Counted from the first letter of the stretch, positions 6,899-15,104 are shown. The stretch: DNA of 40,971 nt from Pseudoflavitalea rhizosphaerae (GCF_003991355.1 NZ_RCSU01000008.1:276193-317163); one strand, 5' to 3'. Numbers and translations: made by a program. The notes: generated by a model from the sequence alone, not told the origin.

Positions 6899-7786
6899 AT
6901 GGCTAAACAAACAGGACAATTCCCATTTACGGGAAGGATCGGAAATGTGATCGGATATAAGCGCAATGGCGTTCATTTCATACGGAGTATGCCCGATGAA
7001 GTACACCAGACCGTTGCCACCAGAAAGGCCGCAAGAAATTTCGGAATTGCCAGCAGTAAAGGCAGTCTGGTGCGAAGAGCATTTGCGGAACATCTGGATG
7101 TTTACGGAGACAGAGGCCGTGTGAACCGGCTCAACAAAACTCTGATTGAATCAGGAATACAGGGCTTGAAGGGATACCAGTTCAACCAGTTTACCAGTAT
7201 CCGCAAATTCTTCAGGGCTGCTCCTGTTCTTGATGACAACAACATGCTTCACATTCCTGCGCAAACATTGCCCGGATTTTCGATAAAAGCTGCCAGCCTG
7301 GAGGTAAAGCTCATTGCTGTGAAAATCGATTTTACCACAAGGCGGATAATAGACTCCGTTAGTACAACAGCTACTATCATCCTTGATCAGCCTTTTACCG
7401 GCTTGAATATGGAAGCGCCGGTAAAAGGCAATGGAACTCTCATGATGACTTTACAGGTCAGATTGATCCATAGTGATCTTTCCGCCAAAGAAAGGCGTAA
7501 TCCAAAAGCTCCGGCAAATTCAAGCTGGTTCACGAAAGACAGACGGTATTTTGCCGCTGACCTGATTGCGGTATTAACTCCTGTAACACAACAGGCCGGA
7601 ACAAAGTATAAAAAGAAACTTGCCAGACCCTGGCCAGGTAAACATCGTCCAATGCTGCTGAATAAAAGAGTACAGCAGCAACATACTTCCAATAATTTCA
7701 ACCGAAAGGTTATGATCGATCCGATCGCATATGTCAACTGGTCTGCCGCTTCTCGTATTGCTGGTGCTTTAGAGCAACTGGAATAG
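6899..7786 (+). CDS. Conserved-looking hypothetical protein, 295 residues
   Basis: Basic 295-residue protein beginning MAKQTGQFPFTGRIGNVIGYKRNG. It recalls a group of Bacteroidota hypotheticals that start with a short beta-rich segment of the form G-x-x-G-x-x-x-N, then an arginine/alanine-rich helix (RKAARNFGIASSKGSLVRRAF, about 43-63). The rest looks beta-rich with many arginines and lysines. No signal peptide, membrane segment or catalytic motif is visible. It has its own intergenic region upstream and no partner gene. The family resemblance is from memory and not checked; function unknown. Confidence 0.7.
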   Translation: MAKQTGQFPFTGRIGNVIGYKRNGVHFIRSMPDEVHQTVATRKAARNFGIASSKGSLVRRAFAEHLDVYGDRGRVNRLNKTLIESGIQGLKGYQFNQFTSIRKFFRAAPVLDDNNMLHIPAQTLPGFSIKAASLEVKLIAVKIDFTTRRIIDSVSTTATIILDQPFTGLNMEAPVKGNGTLMMTLQVRLIHSDLSAKERRNPKAPANSSWFTKDRRYFAADLIAVLTPVTQQAGTKYKKKLARPWPGKHRPMLLNKRVQQQHTSNNFNRKVMIDPIAYVNWSAASRIAGALEQLE

Positions 7787-8452
7787 ATAAACCCTTCGGA
7801 AAAGAGTTGTTTTATTGAATCTGGTATCGAAAATTACTTCCGGGAAATTCTTCCCTTAACATTCTATTGCCGATGCGGCAGGATTTTTGCATTATTTTCC
7901 ACTTCTTCACTTTCATTTCAATCCTAACGCACATTATCTTACCAAATTACAATACCATCTTGATACAATCTCTTATCTATCCTTCGCCCATTTCTCATTT
8001 ACTACTTTCCATCTGTTCTTCAGTTCAATTCCTGATCAACTCCACCTCATCTCTATACGCTCCTATAGAAACCTCTGTCTATAAGTAGCGTATACTCCCA
8101 GTCTGACGGCTGTTGTATGGGCTGTCAGGCAGAGAGCTTTTAGAATGGATGTAGAGCGATACTATGTGAGGAACGCAGTTTATGAAGCGGAAGAGCTAAT
8201 ATTCTATCGATCCTGTTAATACTGTTCTCTCGGATCAGCTTTCGGATCAACAACAGAAATTTCCAGTTGCACTGACAGTTGCTGGATGTTTTTTGACCGG
8301 TAGGTCTGGAAATTTCCTTAGGGTAAGTTTCTGCCAATTCCGAAATACTGGTATTCTTATTTTGATGCGTAATCAGAGGCCGCATTCTGCTTCATTATTA
8401 ACCCAAAGAACCTGGAATAAGTAAGCCGCCTACAAGGGGCGGCTCAATTTTA
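7787..8452. other. 666-bp region without a convincing gene
   Basis: No ORF here looks protein-like. The stretch about 7890-8080 is very pyrimidine-rich and G-poor on the plus strand. Next come an inverted repeat (TATACGCT 8054-8061 with AGCGTATA 8087-8094) and a CTGAC/GTCAG hairpin (about 8102-8131). Further on, an 11-bp inverted pair GAAATTTCCAG (8256-8266) and CTGGAAATTTC (8306-8316) contains the palindrome GGAAATTTCC. It may be decayed sequence or a non-coding transcript. Confidence 0.4.
8424..8450 (-). terminator. Terminator-like hairpin after the XRE gene
   Basis: AGCCGCC (8424-8430) pairs with GGCGGCT (8438-8444) around a 7-nt loop, just past the stop of the minus-strand XRE gene. The T-rich flank is on the plus-strand side, so termination may be stronger for plus-strand transcripts. 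Confidence 0.5.
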
Positions 8453-8899
8453 TTATTTCTTTTCTCCTCTAAGTTTTGCAAGTTCTGCTTTGAGGGCTTC
8501 GGTTTCACTCTTCCAATCACTCCTCTCTTTCTCGAAAAACTCCAGCAGCTTATCCAAGGGATGATACACTGGTGAATTCTGAATAAACGTAGCAAACTGC
8601 TGTTGCGAATAGTCGTTATTTGTAAACGTATTTCCTATGATGCTAATGGCGGCGTCCCAGTCCATTTTTTTCAAGACTTCTGCGTCCACCTTCAAAATCT
8701 CTGCAATCTGCTTCAACAACTCATCATCTTCTATCGTTTCTTTATTCTCCAGATCAGAAACAAACTGCTGGCTCACAGCTTTACCTCTCTTAACCTCCAG
8801 CTCTGCGGCAACATCACCCTGACTTTTCTCACGAATAAGCCTGAACTTCTGAATGTTTTGGCCCATATGAACCGGGCGTTTGGCGAAGGATTGTTCCAT
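8453..8899 (-). CDS. XRE-family transcriptional regulator
   Basis: Predicted 148-residue regulator. An HTH_3/XRE domain spans about 12-75: MGQNIQKFRLIREKSQGDVAAELEV followed by SQQFVSDLENKETI, then the closing helix DDELLKQIAEILKV. The C-terminal part is polar and ends in a probable coiled coil (LLEFFEKERSDWKSETEALKAELAKL, about 119-144), suited to dimerisation. It is divergent from the two-gene HEPN unit at 9109-10197, with 209 bp between starts. This suggests, but does not show, control of that unit. The start at 8899 leaves an 11-residue extension before the HTH; an internal Met12 start is also possible. Confidence 0.85.
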   Translation of the reverse strand: MEQSFAKRPVHMGQNIQKFRLIREKSQGDVAAELEVKRGKAVSQQFVSDLENKETIEDDELLKQIAEILKVDAEVLKKMDWDAAISIIGNTFTNNDYSQQQFATFIQNSPVYHPLDKLLEFFEKERSDWKSETEALKAELAKLRGEKK

Positions 8900-8918
8900 G
8901 ATTAATTTTCTATTAGAA

Positions 8919-8926
8919 CAAATATA
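8919..8926 (-). promoter_or_regulatory. Candidate -7 promoter element of the XRE gene
   Basis: Reads TATATTTG on the minus strand, an exact TAnnTTTG match, 19 nt upstream of the XRE start codon. No clear -33 TTG was found. Confidence 0.45.
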
Positions 8927-9108
8927 TTAAATCCAATCGAATTATGGCTGTGGATTAACATCGGGAAAACGGCTATACAATAGCGTCAGGCAAATCTTTT
9001 TTCTTCCGTAAACTACGGCAGCCCGGCGGTAGGTTACGGCTTTCATGCACCCTTACTTTGTAGGAGAAAATCAATTCACTCCTTTCATTCACTTCAAATT
9101 CTCTTTAC

Positions 9109-9360
9109 ATGAAATCAACTACAAACACAGCTCCGCAATTACCTGACAACGAAACTCTTTCCGAATCTCTTCTTCAGATCCGAAAATTCTTCAACTGCGA
9201 TTCCATCGAAAAAGTCCGCACAGACCTCGAACATCTGCGGGACACAACAATTACTGAATCCTATGGCGAATTAGACAAAGAAGACAAATGGCTGCTAATA
9301 GAATTTCTCCGCCGCATTGCTGGGTTGGTAGAAGCTGCCCATTTACTAACCACAAAATAA
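9109..9360 (+). CDS. Small acidic protein upstream of the HEPN gene
   Basis: Predicted 83-residue acidic, probably all-helical protein. Recognisable features are LLQIRKFFNCDSIEKVRTDLEHL and a C-terminal DKEDKWLLIEFLRRIAGLVEAAHLL. No family recognised. It ends 6 nt before the start of the nucleotidyltransferase-HEPN gene, so the two are almost certainly one operon. Its size, charge and position fit an antitoxin or partner of the HEPN protein, but that is inference from context alone. The start follows a pyrimidine-rich leader. Confidence 0.65.
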   Translation: MKSTTNTAPQLPDNETLSESLLQIRKFFNCDSIEKVRTDLEHLRDTTITESYGELDKEDKWLLIEFLRRIAGLVEAAHLLTTK

Positions 9361-9366
9361 GAGAAG

Positions 9367-10197
9367 ATGAACCTGATCCACTCCTTAGAAATTATCCCCG
9401 GCAAGATCGTCAATGCTATATCTCCGGATAAAATCATTGTATTAGGTTATATCGATAAACACAGAAGAAGATTCTCAATTTTCGACAACTCTTTCACTGA
9501 AATAAATTATCCGGAAGAAATAAACCTGCTTGTAATTGCAGACTGTAGCAATATTGATCGCAGCAATGTATTGGATATGCTTGAACAACGGTGTAAAGCT
9601 TTATGCCGACTTACAATCATCTGGTTATCTCCTGCTGCTTTCAACAATCAACTTGAACAAAATACTCCTTTTGCAATCCGCGCCCTTCAATCCGGCACAA
9701 TCCTTTATCAAAAATGGCAACCGGCTGACCATATCCAAACCGCAATCAATAAAAAAACGGAAACTCAAGTAGACAAATCGGAACTCTTCCCCTGGTACGA
9801 AAGATCGCAAATATTCAGCCAAATGGCAGGTGTACAATTTCGATTTGGGAATTATGGAATGGCGGCATTTTGCATTCACCAGGCAGTAGAGCAATTACTG
9901 ATCATGCTGTTTATGAATATCACAGGATTCAGGTATGGCCTGCATAACCTGGACAGAATGCTGTGTATACTTCGTTTTCATAATGACGAAGCCGCCAATG
10001 TGTTTTCGAAAGAAACTTCGCAGGGGCGCGACCGGTTATTTATACTGAGAAAGATTTACATTTCTTACCGATACCATTCAGACGTAATAATTAGTAAAGA
10101 TGATATCGATTATTTCTTTTGTGAGCTTAATAAACTTCAGCAAATGGCAGACCGGGTATTTTACTCCAAAAGATACCTTGGAACTGAAATATATTAA
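9367..10197 (+). CDS. Degenerate nucleotidyltransferase-HEPN fusion protein
   Basis: Predicted 276-residue protein. The C-terminal half (about 145-265) is a HEPN domain: FSQMAGVQFRFGNYGMAAFCIHQAVEQLL, then GFRYGLHNLDRML and the late helix RKIYISYRYHSD. The N-terminal half (about 12-120) has the outline of a pol-beta/MNT nucleotidyltransferase (KIIVLGY, then EINLLVIAD). The usual G-S pair is G27-Y28, and the D-x-D dyad is replaced around E51-I52-N53, so it is likely inactive. Separate MNT and HEPN proteins form toxin-antitoxin systems where the NTase AMPylates the HEPN RNase; fused Bacteroidota proteins of this layout are poorly understood. Co-transcribed with the 83-residue gene. Confidence 0.75.
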   Translation: MNLIHSLEIIPGKIVNAISPDKIIVLGYIDKHRRRFSIFDNSFTEINYPEEINLLVIADCSNIDRSNVLDMLEQRCKALCRLTIIWLSPAAFNNQLEQNTPFAIRALQSGTILYQKWQPADHIQTAINKKTETQVDKSELFPWYERSQIFSQMAGVQFRFGNYGMAAFCIHQAVEQLLIMLFMNITGFRYGLHNLDRMLCILRFHNDEAANVFSKETSQGRDRLFILRKIYISYRYHSDVIISKDDIDYFFCELNKLQQMADRVFYSKRYLGTEIY

Positions 10198-10274
10198 TTA
10201 ATAATTCTTGTATAGATGCCTATCAAAAAAGCGAATTACTAAGTTTATAGTTAAAGGCTGTTATTTACTGAATT

Positions 10275-10577
10275 CTATTTTCTGTATTTCTTTCGGGGGC
10301 GCTTTTTCATGTGGTGAATCGAAGTGATAAGAAGCTCTTTGTTTTTTTTGCTTACCTTATACACAATTAAGTACGGGAAAAATTCAACCTGAGCTTCTCT
10401 AAATTTTCTATTTCCCTTACTTGAATACACCTCGGGATTTATCAGAATTTCGTTTATCCTGGCTCTAACAGCTTTTACAAATCGCTCCCCTAGTCCCTTT
10501 TGCTGATCCTCATACCATTCATAAGCCTCATTATAATCATCCTGAACGAGTGGGTGTAGTTTGTAGCTGTAGTTCAT
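10275..10577 (-). CDS. RelE/ParE-superfamily toxin
   Basis: Predicted 100-residue type II toxin. The fold signature is clear: an N-terminal strand (SYKLHPLVQDDYNEAYEWYE), a helix KGLGERFVKAVRARINEIL, then strands with FREAQVEFFPYLIVYKV and the C-terminal ITSIHHMKKRP, where family members carry basic and aromatic residues. Members either cleave ribosome-bound mRNA (RelE) or poison gyrase (ParE); sequence alone does not settle which. The start codon overlaps the antitoxin stop by one nucleotide (TAATG on the minus strand), giving translational coupling. Length is full for the family. Confidence 0.9.
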   Translation of the reverse strand: MNYSYKLHPLVQDDYNEAYEWYEDQQKGLGERFVKAVRARINEILINPEVYSSKGNRKFREAQVEFFPYLIVYKVSKKNKELLITSIHHMKKRPRKKYRK

Positions 10578-10828
10578 TACTTTTTTCGTTTGCTTTTGTA
10601 GTGCTTGCGTGCTGAATCTTCCAGCTCATCTAATGTAATTCCTTTTACTTTTCCACTTTCCAATTCTAAAAGCCTCTTGTCCATTTCGGCAACAAATGAC
10701 TTATCCTTCCACAAGGATTCCTCCTCGTATGCAAATGTTTTCATAACGCCAAGTACAGCTTTTTTTTGCTCGGTATTTAGATATCCCAGGTATTGGTTTA
10801 TCTGTTTATCCAAAGTGGCTACTCCCAT
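10577..10828 (-). CDS. Addiction-module antitoxin
   Basis: Predicted 83-residue cognate antitoxin for the RelE/ParE-like toxin that follows with a one-nucleotide overlap. It carries the QKKAVLGVMKTFAYEEESLWKD segment shared with the orphan antitoxin at 6427-6666. A C-terminal region (LESGKVKGITLDELEDSARKHYKSKRKK) is typical of this Bacteroidota class and would wrap the toxin. No classical HTH or ribbon-helix-helix is visible, so autoregulation is uncertain. The pair separates an intact HEPN gene from the remnant of a second HEPN copy. Confidence 0.85.
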   Translation of the reverse strand: MGVATLDKQINQYLGYLNTEQKKAVLGVMKTFAYEEESLWKDKSFVAEMDKRLLELESGKVKGITLDELEDSARKHYKSKRKK

Positions 10829-10863
10829 ATCCTTTCATTTTAATCAAATTTAAGCCAAAAGAA

Positions 10864-11019
10864 ATGTTTATCCAAACGACGGCCTTTTGTATCCAACAGG
10901 CAGTTGAACTATTACTGAGCCTCCTTATTGTGAGCGTAACCGGATACAGGTATGGGCTACATAAGCTCGGGCATATGGCTGATCGGATATCTTATTCGAA
11001 GAAAACGGGAGGATTTTAA
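10864..11019 (+). pseudogene. Remnant of a second HEPN gene
   Basis: A 51-codon reading matches two separated parts of the HEPN protein at 9367-10197. AFCIQQAVELLL and GYRYGLHKLGHM correspond to residues about 167-198, and MADRISYSKK to residues about 260-269. The roughly 60 residues between are missing in frame, as are the N-terminal 160 residues. Nucleotide similarity to the intact gene is visible by eye. It is therefore a decayed paralogue, not an independent gene. The RelE/antitoxin pair on the opposite strand lies between the two copies. Confidence 0.75.
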
Positions 11020-11023
11020 AAAC

Positions 11024-11051
11024 AAAAATCCCGGATATAATCCGGGATTTT
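11024..11051 (-). terminator. Rho-independent terminator of pdhB
   Basis: AAAATCCCGGAT (11025-11036) pairs perfectly with ATCCGGGATTTT (11040-11051), a 12-bp stem with a 3-nt loop. On the minus strand it continues into a T tract. It lies 20 nt after the pdhB stop. Confidence 0.85.
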
Positions 11052-11070
11052 CTATTAAGATTCTTCTCTT

Positions 11071-12057
11071 TTATTTCTTCATATACATCACTTCCTGAAC
11101 CAGCTTCACAGTACGTGGCACATCAGGCAGCGCAGCAGCCACCAGGTTTGGTGCGTAGTGCAACGGAGCATCAGCAGCTGTGATTCTACGGATCGGAGCA
11201 TCTAAATAATCAAATCCTTCTTTCTGGATACGATATGCGATCTCGGCAGAAACACCACACATAGGCCATTGCTCTTCTACGATCACCAGGCGGTTTGTTT
11301 TCTTAACGCTCTCGAGGATCGTGTACCAGTCCAGCGGACGGATGGTGCGAAGATCTATCACCTCTGCACTGATGCCTTCTTTTTCCAGTTCAGCAGCGGC
11401 GCCCAGGGCAACCTTCATCATTTTATTGAAGCTAACGATGGTAACATCGGTGCCTGGTCTTTTAATGTCGGCCTTTCCGATCTCGATGATATATTCTTCT
11501 TCAGGTACTTCACCTTTCTCTCCGTACATCACTTCACTTTCCATGAACACTACGGGGTCATTGTCGCGGATAGCTGCTTTCAGCAAGCCTTTCGCATCAT
11601 ATGGGTTGGAGGGTGAGATCACTTTGATGCCGGGGATATTGGCATAATAGCTTTCGAAAGCTGTAGAGTGCTGAGCGCCGAGCTGTCCGGCAGAACCATT
11701 GGCTCCGCGGAATACGATCGGACAACTGATCTGACCGCCACTCATCGCCAGCATCTTCGATGCTGTATTCAGGATCTGGTCCAGCGCCAGTACAGCAAAG
11801 TTCCAGGTCATGAACTCTACAATGGGGCGAAGCCCGTTCTGGGCAGCACCTACTGCAATACCTGTAAAGCCCAATTCTGCAATCGGGGTATCGATAACGC
11901 GCTTGGGGCCGAACTCATCCAGCATACCCTGGCTTACTTTGTATGCACCGTTGTATTCAGCAACTTCCTCTCCCATCAGAAACACATTCTGATCTTTTCT
12001 CATCTCTTCGCTCATTGCTTCCCGCAGTGCATCACGAAATGCTATTATTCTTGCCAT
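11071..12057 (-). CDS. pdhB: Pyruvate dehydrogenase E1 component, beta subunit
   Basis: Predicted 328-residue beta chain of the heterotetrameric E1 of pyruvate dehydrogenase, which decarboxylates pyruvate with thiamine diphosphate in the cytosol. Landmarks are FLMGEEVAEYNGAYKVSQG, DTPIAELGFTGIAVGAA with cofactor-contacting E61, and FRGANGSAGQLGAQHS. The C-terminal transketolase domain contains RTIRPLDWYTILESVKKTNRLVIVEE. Length is normal. The E1 alpha gene is not adjacent, so E1 subunits are encoded at separate loci, as I recall for other Bacteroidota. Single-gene unit with its own strong terminator. A branched-chain 2-oxoacid E1 beta is the main alternative, but the sequence reads as PdhB. 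Confidence 0.93.
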   Translation of the reverse strand: MARIIAFRDALREAMSEEMRKDQNVFLMGEEVAEYNGAYKVSQGMLDEFGPKRVIDTPIAELGFTGIAVGAAQNGLRPIVEFMTWNFAVLALDQILNTASKMLAMSGGQISCPIVFRGANGSAGQLGAQHSTAFESYYANIPGIKVISPSNPYDAKGLLKAAIRDNDPVVFMESEVMYGEKGEVPEEEYIIEIGKADIKRPGTDVTIVSFNKMMKVALGAAAELEKEGISAEVIDLRTIRPLDWYTILESVKKTNRLVIVEEQWPMCGVSAEIAYRIQKEGFDYLDAPIRRITAADAPLHYAPNLVAAALPDVPRTVKLVQEVMYMKK

Positions 12058-12217
12058 CCGGTTTTATGGTTTTAAAGAGGGGCAAAATTACTGGTCATGT
12101 GTCAGATAAACAAATCGTACACAATACATTTTCCTGTTGTCACCCCAAAGCGTCCAGTCGTCAAACACATTTTACCCCTCCCCGGCCCGGGATTAGGTTT
12201 GCTGAAACAACCAATGT

Positions 12218-13357
12218 ATGCAAACACAAACCGCCCGTCAGGCTTATCTGGACTGGCTCCGAATCCTCGCCATCCTCGGGGTTCTCTTTTTCCATTCAGC
12301 CATGCCTTACGTGGCGGAATGGGGCTGGCACCTCAAGAATAACCAGACCAGTAACTTGCTGATGGAATTTAATTTCTGGCTCAGCAGGTTCAGAATGCCC
12401 CTCCTTTTCTTCATTTCAGGCACCGTAACCTGGTTCATGCTCCAGAAACGAAGCGGAACGGCCTTTATCGGCCTCCGTTTCCGAAGACTCTTCATTCCCC
12501 TGCTGGCGGGCATCCTGATCGTTGTGCCGCCCCAGGTATACCTGGAGAGGGTTTCCCAGGGGTACACAGGTAGCTATTGGGACTTCTATCCATCCATTTT
12601 CAAGTTCCAGTCCTATCCCATAGGCAATTTCAGCTGGCACCACCTCTGGTTCATCGCCTACCTCTTCGTATATGATGTGATCTTTGCCCCGTTCTTCAGC
12701 TGGATGGTCCGCAATCACCAGCGGCAAGGATTGACAAAGTTGTTCAACTGGTTGTCGTCCGGATGGAATATTTACCTGCTGGCCATTCCCGGAGTTCTGA
12801 TTTACACTTTTTTCGCCTGGGAAAACCCCGCCACTAACGACCTGATCCATGATTACTGCTATTTCTTCTACTGGCTCTTCTTCCTGCTCTGCGGTTTTAT
12901 TTGTATTTGTTATCCCGGTCTGATGAACAGCCTTGAACGCAATCGACGCATTTCACTGGCTGTTGGCATTGCCAGCATTCTCTTTATCAATTACTGGAGA
13001 TGGAATGATTTGGAAGATGGGATCCATACGAAATTCTACACTGCTGTGTATCCATTAATGGCTTATGCCTGGGTATTTGCATTGGTAGGTTATGGAAAAC
13101 GATACCTTAATCGTCCGCATCACAGTCTGAATTATCTCAATCAAATGGTGTATCCTTTTTATATCTTGCACCAGACCGTGATCGTGATCCTTACTTATTA
13201 CGTGATCCGCACCACAGACACGATCTTAATGAAATACGGGTTCACCGTTTTGCTGACATTCTTCATTAGTATAATTTTAATTCATGTATTCATCCGGCCA
13301 TTTGGATTGAGCAGATGGCTGTTCGGGATGAAAGCCGGTAACCTAAAACAACAATAA
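12218..13357 (+). CDS. Acyltransferase family 3 membrane protein
   Basis: Predicted 379-residue polytopic membrane protein of the OafA/MdoC-type acyltransferase 3 family. The opening YLDWLRILAILGVLFFHSAMPY contains the conserved histidine (H26), and FRMPLLFFISGTVTWFML follows. About ten hydrophobic segments run through the chain. Such enzymes move acyl groups, often acetyl or succinyl, across the membrane onto glycans or small molecules; the substrate here is unknown. The stop overlaps the start of the histidine kinase by one nucleotide (TAATG), so it heads a three-gene unit with a LytS/LytTR system. An overlapping upstream ATG at 12214 is in another frame. Confidence 0.88.
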   Translation: MQTQTARQAYLDWLRILAILGVLFFHSAMPYVAEWGWHLKNNQTSNLLMEFNFWLSRFRMPLLFFISGTVTWFMLQKRSGTAFIGLRFRRLFIPLLAGILIVVPPQVYLERVSQGYTGSYWDFYPSIFKFQSYPIGNFSWHHLWFIAYLFVYDVIFAPFFSWMVRNHQRQGLTKLFNWLSSGWNIYLLAIPGVLIYTFFAWENPATNDLIHDYCYFFYWLFFLLCGFICICYPGLMNSLERNRRISLAVGIASILFINYWRWNDLEDGIHTKFYTAVYPLMAYAWVFALVGYGKRYLNRPHHSLNYLNQMVYPFYILHQTVIVILTYYVIRTTDTILMKYGFTVLLTFFISIILIHVFIRPFGLSRWLFGMKAGNLKQQ

Positions 13358-14379
13358 TGAAATGGTTCTGGAGATATGCATTCCCGGTAATGTTCGGCCT
13401 GCTGATCTATTTTTCCATCAGGGTGGTTACCGATACCAATGATGGAACAAAGTTCTGGCTAAGGCCCTGGAAACAAAATGCCATCGAGATCATCTGCGTA
13501 GTGGCCATCACCTGTATCACCCTTCCATTTTTACACAAACTGGTTCAGCAATTCAGCAAAAGAACATCAGTGTTCAATATCAGTAATGTGATGCGCGAGT
13601 ACTTCATCATACTGCTGGTAGCCCTGCTCAGTATGAATCCTATGCTTTTTTTCATCCACTATCTGATTGATGATCCTGTTTCTTTAAGCGATTTCAGCAT
13701 CGCTAATGTTGTAGTGGCATTGTATATCCTTTTATATTATTCTATTGCTCGGGGAAATAATTTTATTCAGGCTTATATCGATCAGCAATTGAAACTTGAA
13801 CGTATCACCAACGACCAGCTCCAGACAGAACTGAAATTCCTGAAAGCCCAGTACCACCCGCATTTCCTGTTTAATGCACTCAACACCATCTATTTCCAGA
13901 TGGACGAAGACCTGACCGGCGCCAAACGTAGCATCGAACAGTTCAGCGGCCTGCTGCGCTATCAATTATACGATCAGCAACAGACCGTATCCATCAGTAA
14001 AGAGCTCAGTTACCTGCAACAATATATCGATCTGCAAAAAATACGCAGCTCGGAGAAACTACAACTATCCGTTAATTTTGATCCGGGCCTGCAAGAGCAG
14101 CAGCTCTACCCGCTCCTGCTCTTGCCGCTGGTGGAGAATGCTTTCAAATATGCAGGCGGCGCCTGGACAATCGATATTGCAGCAACATTAATGAGTGAGC
14201 ACCTGGAGTTTGCAGTTACCAATGCAGTCCCCTCATTGATTCCGCAGCACAGCGCCAGTGGCATCGGACTGGAAAATGTAAAAAGAAGATTGGACCTGCT
14301 CTATCCCGGCAATGCAACATTAGATGTAAAAAGAGAAAACGATACGTTCATAGCGAAGCTGATAATTCCGCTTCAATAA
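13357..14379 (+). CDS. LytS-type sensor histidine kinase
   Basis: Predicted 340-residue kinase of the His_kinase (PF06580) family. It has about four membrane segments (about 8-22, 43-60, 82-103, 115-131) and no obvious extracellular sensor domain. The cytoplasmic domain has the phosphoacceptor region AQYHPHFLFNALNTI, with H169 in PHFLFN as acceptor. The ATPase part contains PLLLLPLVENAFKYA (N-box) and GIGLENVKRRL (G-box). It is coupled to the preceding acyltransferase and followed after 14 nt by a LytTR regulator, its evident partner. The signal is probably sensed within the membrane, but this is inference. Confidence 0.93.
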   Translation: MKWFWRYAFPVMFGLLIYFSIRVVTDTNDGTKFWLRPWKQNAIEIICVVAITCITLPFLHKLVQQFSKRTSVFNISNVMREYFIILLVALLSMNPMLFFIHYLIDDPVSLSDFSIANVVVALYILLYYSIARGNNFIQAYIDQQLKLERITNDQLQTELKFLKAQYHPHFLFNALNTIYFQMDEDLTGAKRSIEQFSGLLRYQLYDQQQTVSISKELSYLQQYIDLQKIRSSEKLQLSVNFDPGLQEQQLYPLLLLPLVENAFKYAGGAWTIDIAATLMSEHLEFAVTNAVPSLIPQHSASGIGLENVKRRLDLLYPGNATLDVKRENDTFIAKLIIPLQ

Positions 14380-14393
14380 CCTATACATCCACT

Positions 14394-15104
14394 ATGACAA
14401 CACCAATCAGGTGCATCATTACAGACGACGAGCCCATGGCCCGCAAGGGCCTGCAGGGTTATATCGAAAAAACGGGCTTCCTCACAACCACCGGCGTTTG
14501 TGAAGATGCCCTGCAATTGAACCAATTGCTCAAACAACAAAGCGCCGACTTGTTGTTCCTCGATATTGAAATGCCATATTTGTCCGGTATTGATTTCCTT
14601 AAGAATGCCATCAATCCGCCACGCGTGATCTTTACTACTGCCTATGACCAGTATGCGCTGAGCGGTTATGAACTGGATGTGCTGGACTACCTCCTGAAGC
14701 CGATCGCGTTTGAACGATTCCTCAAAGCGGCCAACAAGGCTTACGATTATTTCCGCCTGCAGCAATCGGAAGAAAAACAGGATTATCTTTTTGTAAAAGT
14801 AGACAACCGGCTGGAGAAAGTTTTCTTTGCAGAGGTCCTGTTTGCCGAAGCGATGGAAAATTATGTGGGCATCTACACAGATAGCCGCAAGCTGATCATT
14901 CATTCAACAATGAAGTCCCTGCTGGATAGTTTGCCTGCTGCTGGATTCATTCAACCTCACAAGTCATATATCGTGAACCTCGATGCCATCCGCGCTATCG
15001 AAGGCAATGTACTGCACATAAGGGAATACCAGGTGCCGGTATCCAGGTACCTGCGCGAAGCAGTGATGGAAAAGATCATCAATAACCGGTTGCTGAAAAA
15101 ATGA
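14394..15104 (+). CDS. LytTR-family response regulator
   Basis: Predicted 236-residue regulator. Receiver domain 1-118 has acidic D11-D12, phosphoacceptor D57 in LLFLDIEMP, T84 and a K-P pair at about K102-P103 (LLKPIAFERF). The LytTR DNA-binding domain spans about 138-232 (DYLFVKVDNRLEKVFFAEVLFAEAMENYVGI through RYLREAVMEKI). Members bind pairs of short direct repeats upstream of target genes. Its gene lies 14 nt after the cognate kinase. The target set is unknown; the acyltransferase in the same unit is a candidate for function in the same response. Confidence 0.94.
   Translation: MTTPIRCIITDDEPMARKGLQGYIEKTGFLTTTGVCEDALQLNQLLKQQSADLLFLDIEMPYLSGIDFLKNAINPPRVIFTTAYDQYALSGYELDVLDYLLKPIAFERFLKAANKAYDYFRLQQSEEKQDYLFVKVDNRLEKVFFAEVLFAEAMENYVGIYTDSRKLIIHSTMKSLLDSLPAAGFIQPHKSYIVNLDAIRAIEGNVLHIREYQVPVSRYLREAVMEKIINNRLLKK

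Noticed and set aside
7867-8088. Overlapping plus-strand ORFs in the pyrimidine-rich segment
   Set aside because: Translations are low-complexity, rich in S, L, I, F, H and P because of the base skew, with no protein-like features.
8140-8385. 81-codon minus-strand ORF between the XRE gene and the 295-residue hypothetical
   Set aside because: No recognisable motif, no downstream partner, and it overlaps inverted repeats. It may be decayed sequence but is not supportable as a gene.
9051-9060. TTACTTTG before the HEPN unit as a promoter
   Set aside because: It differs from TAnnTTTG at the second position and no -33 element was seen, so it is too weak to list as a feature.
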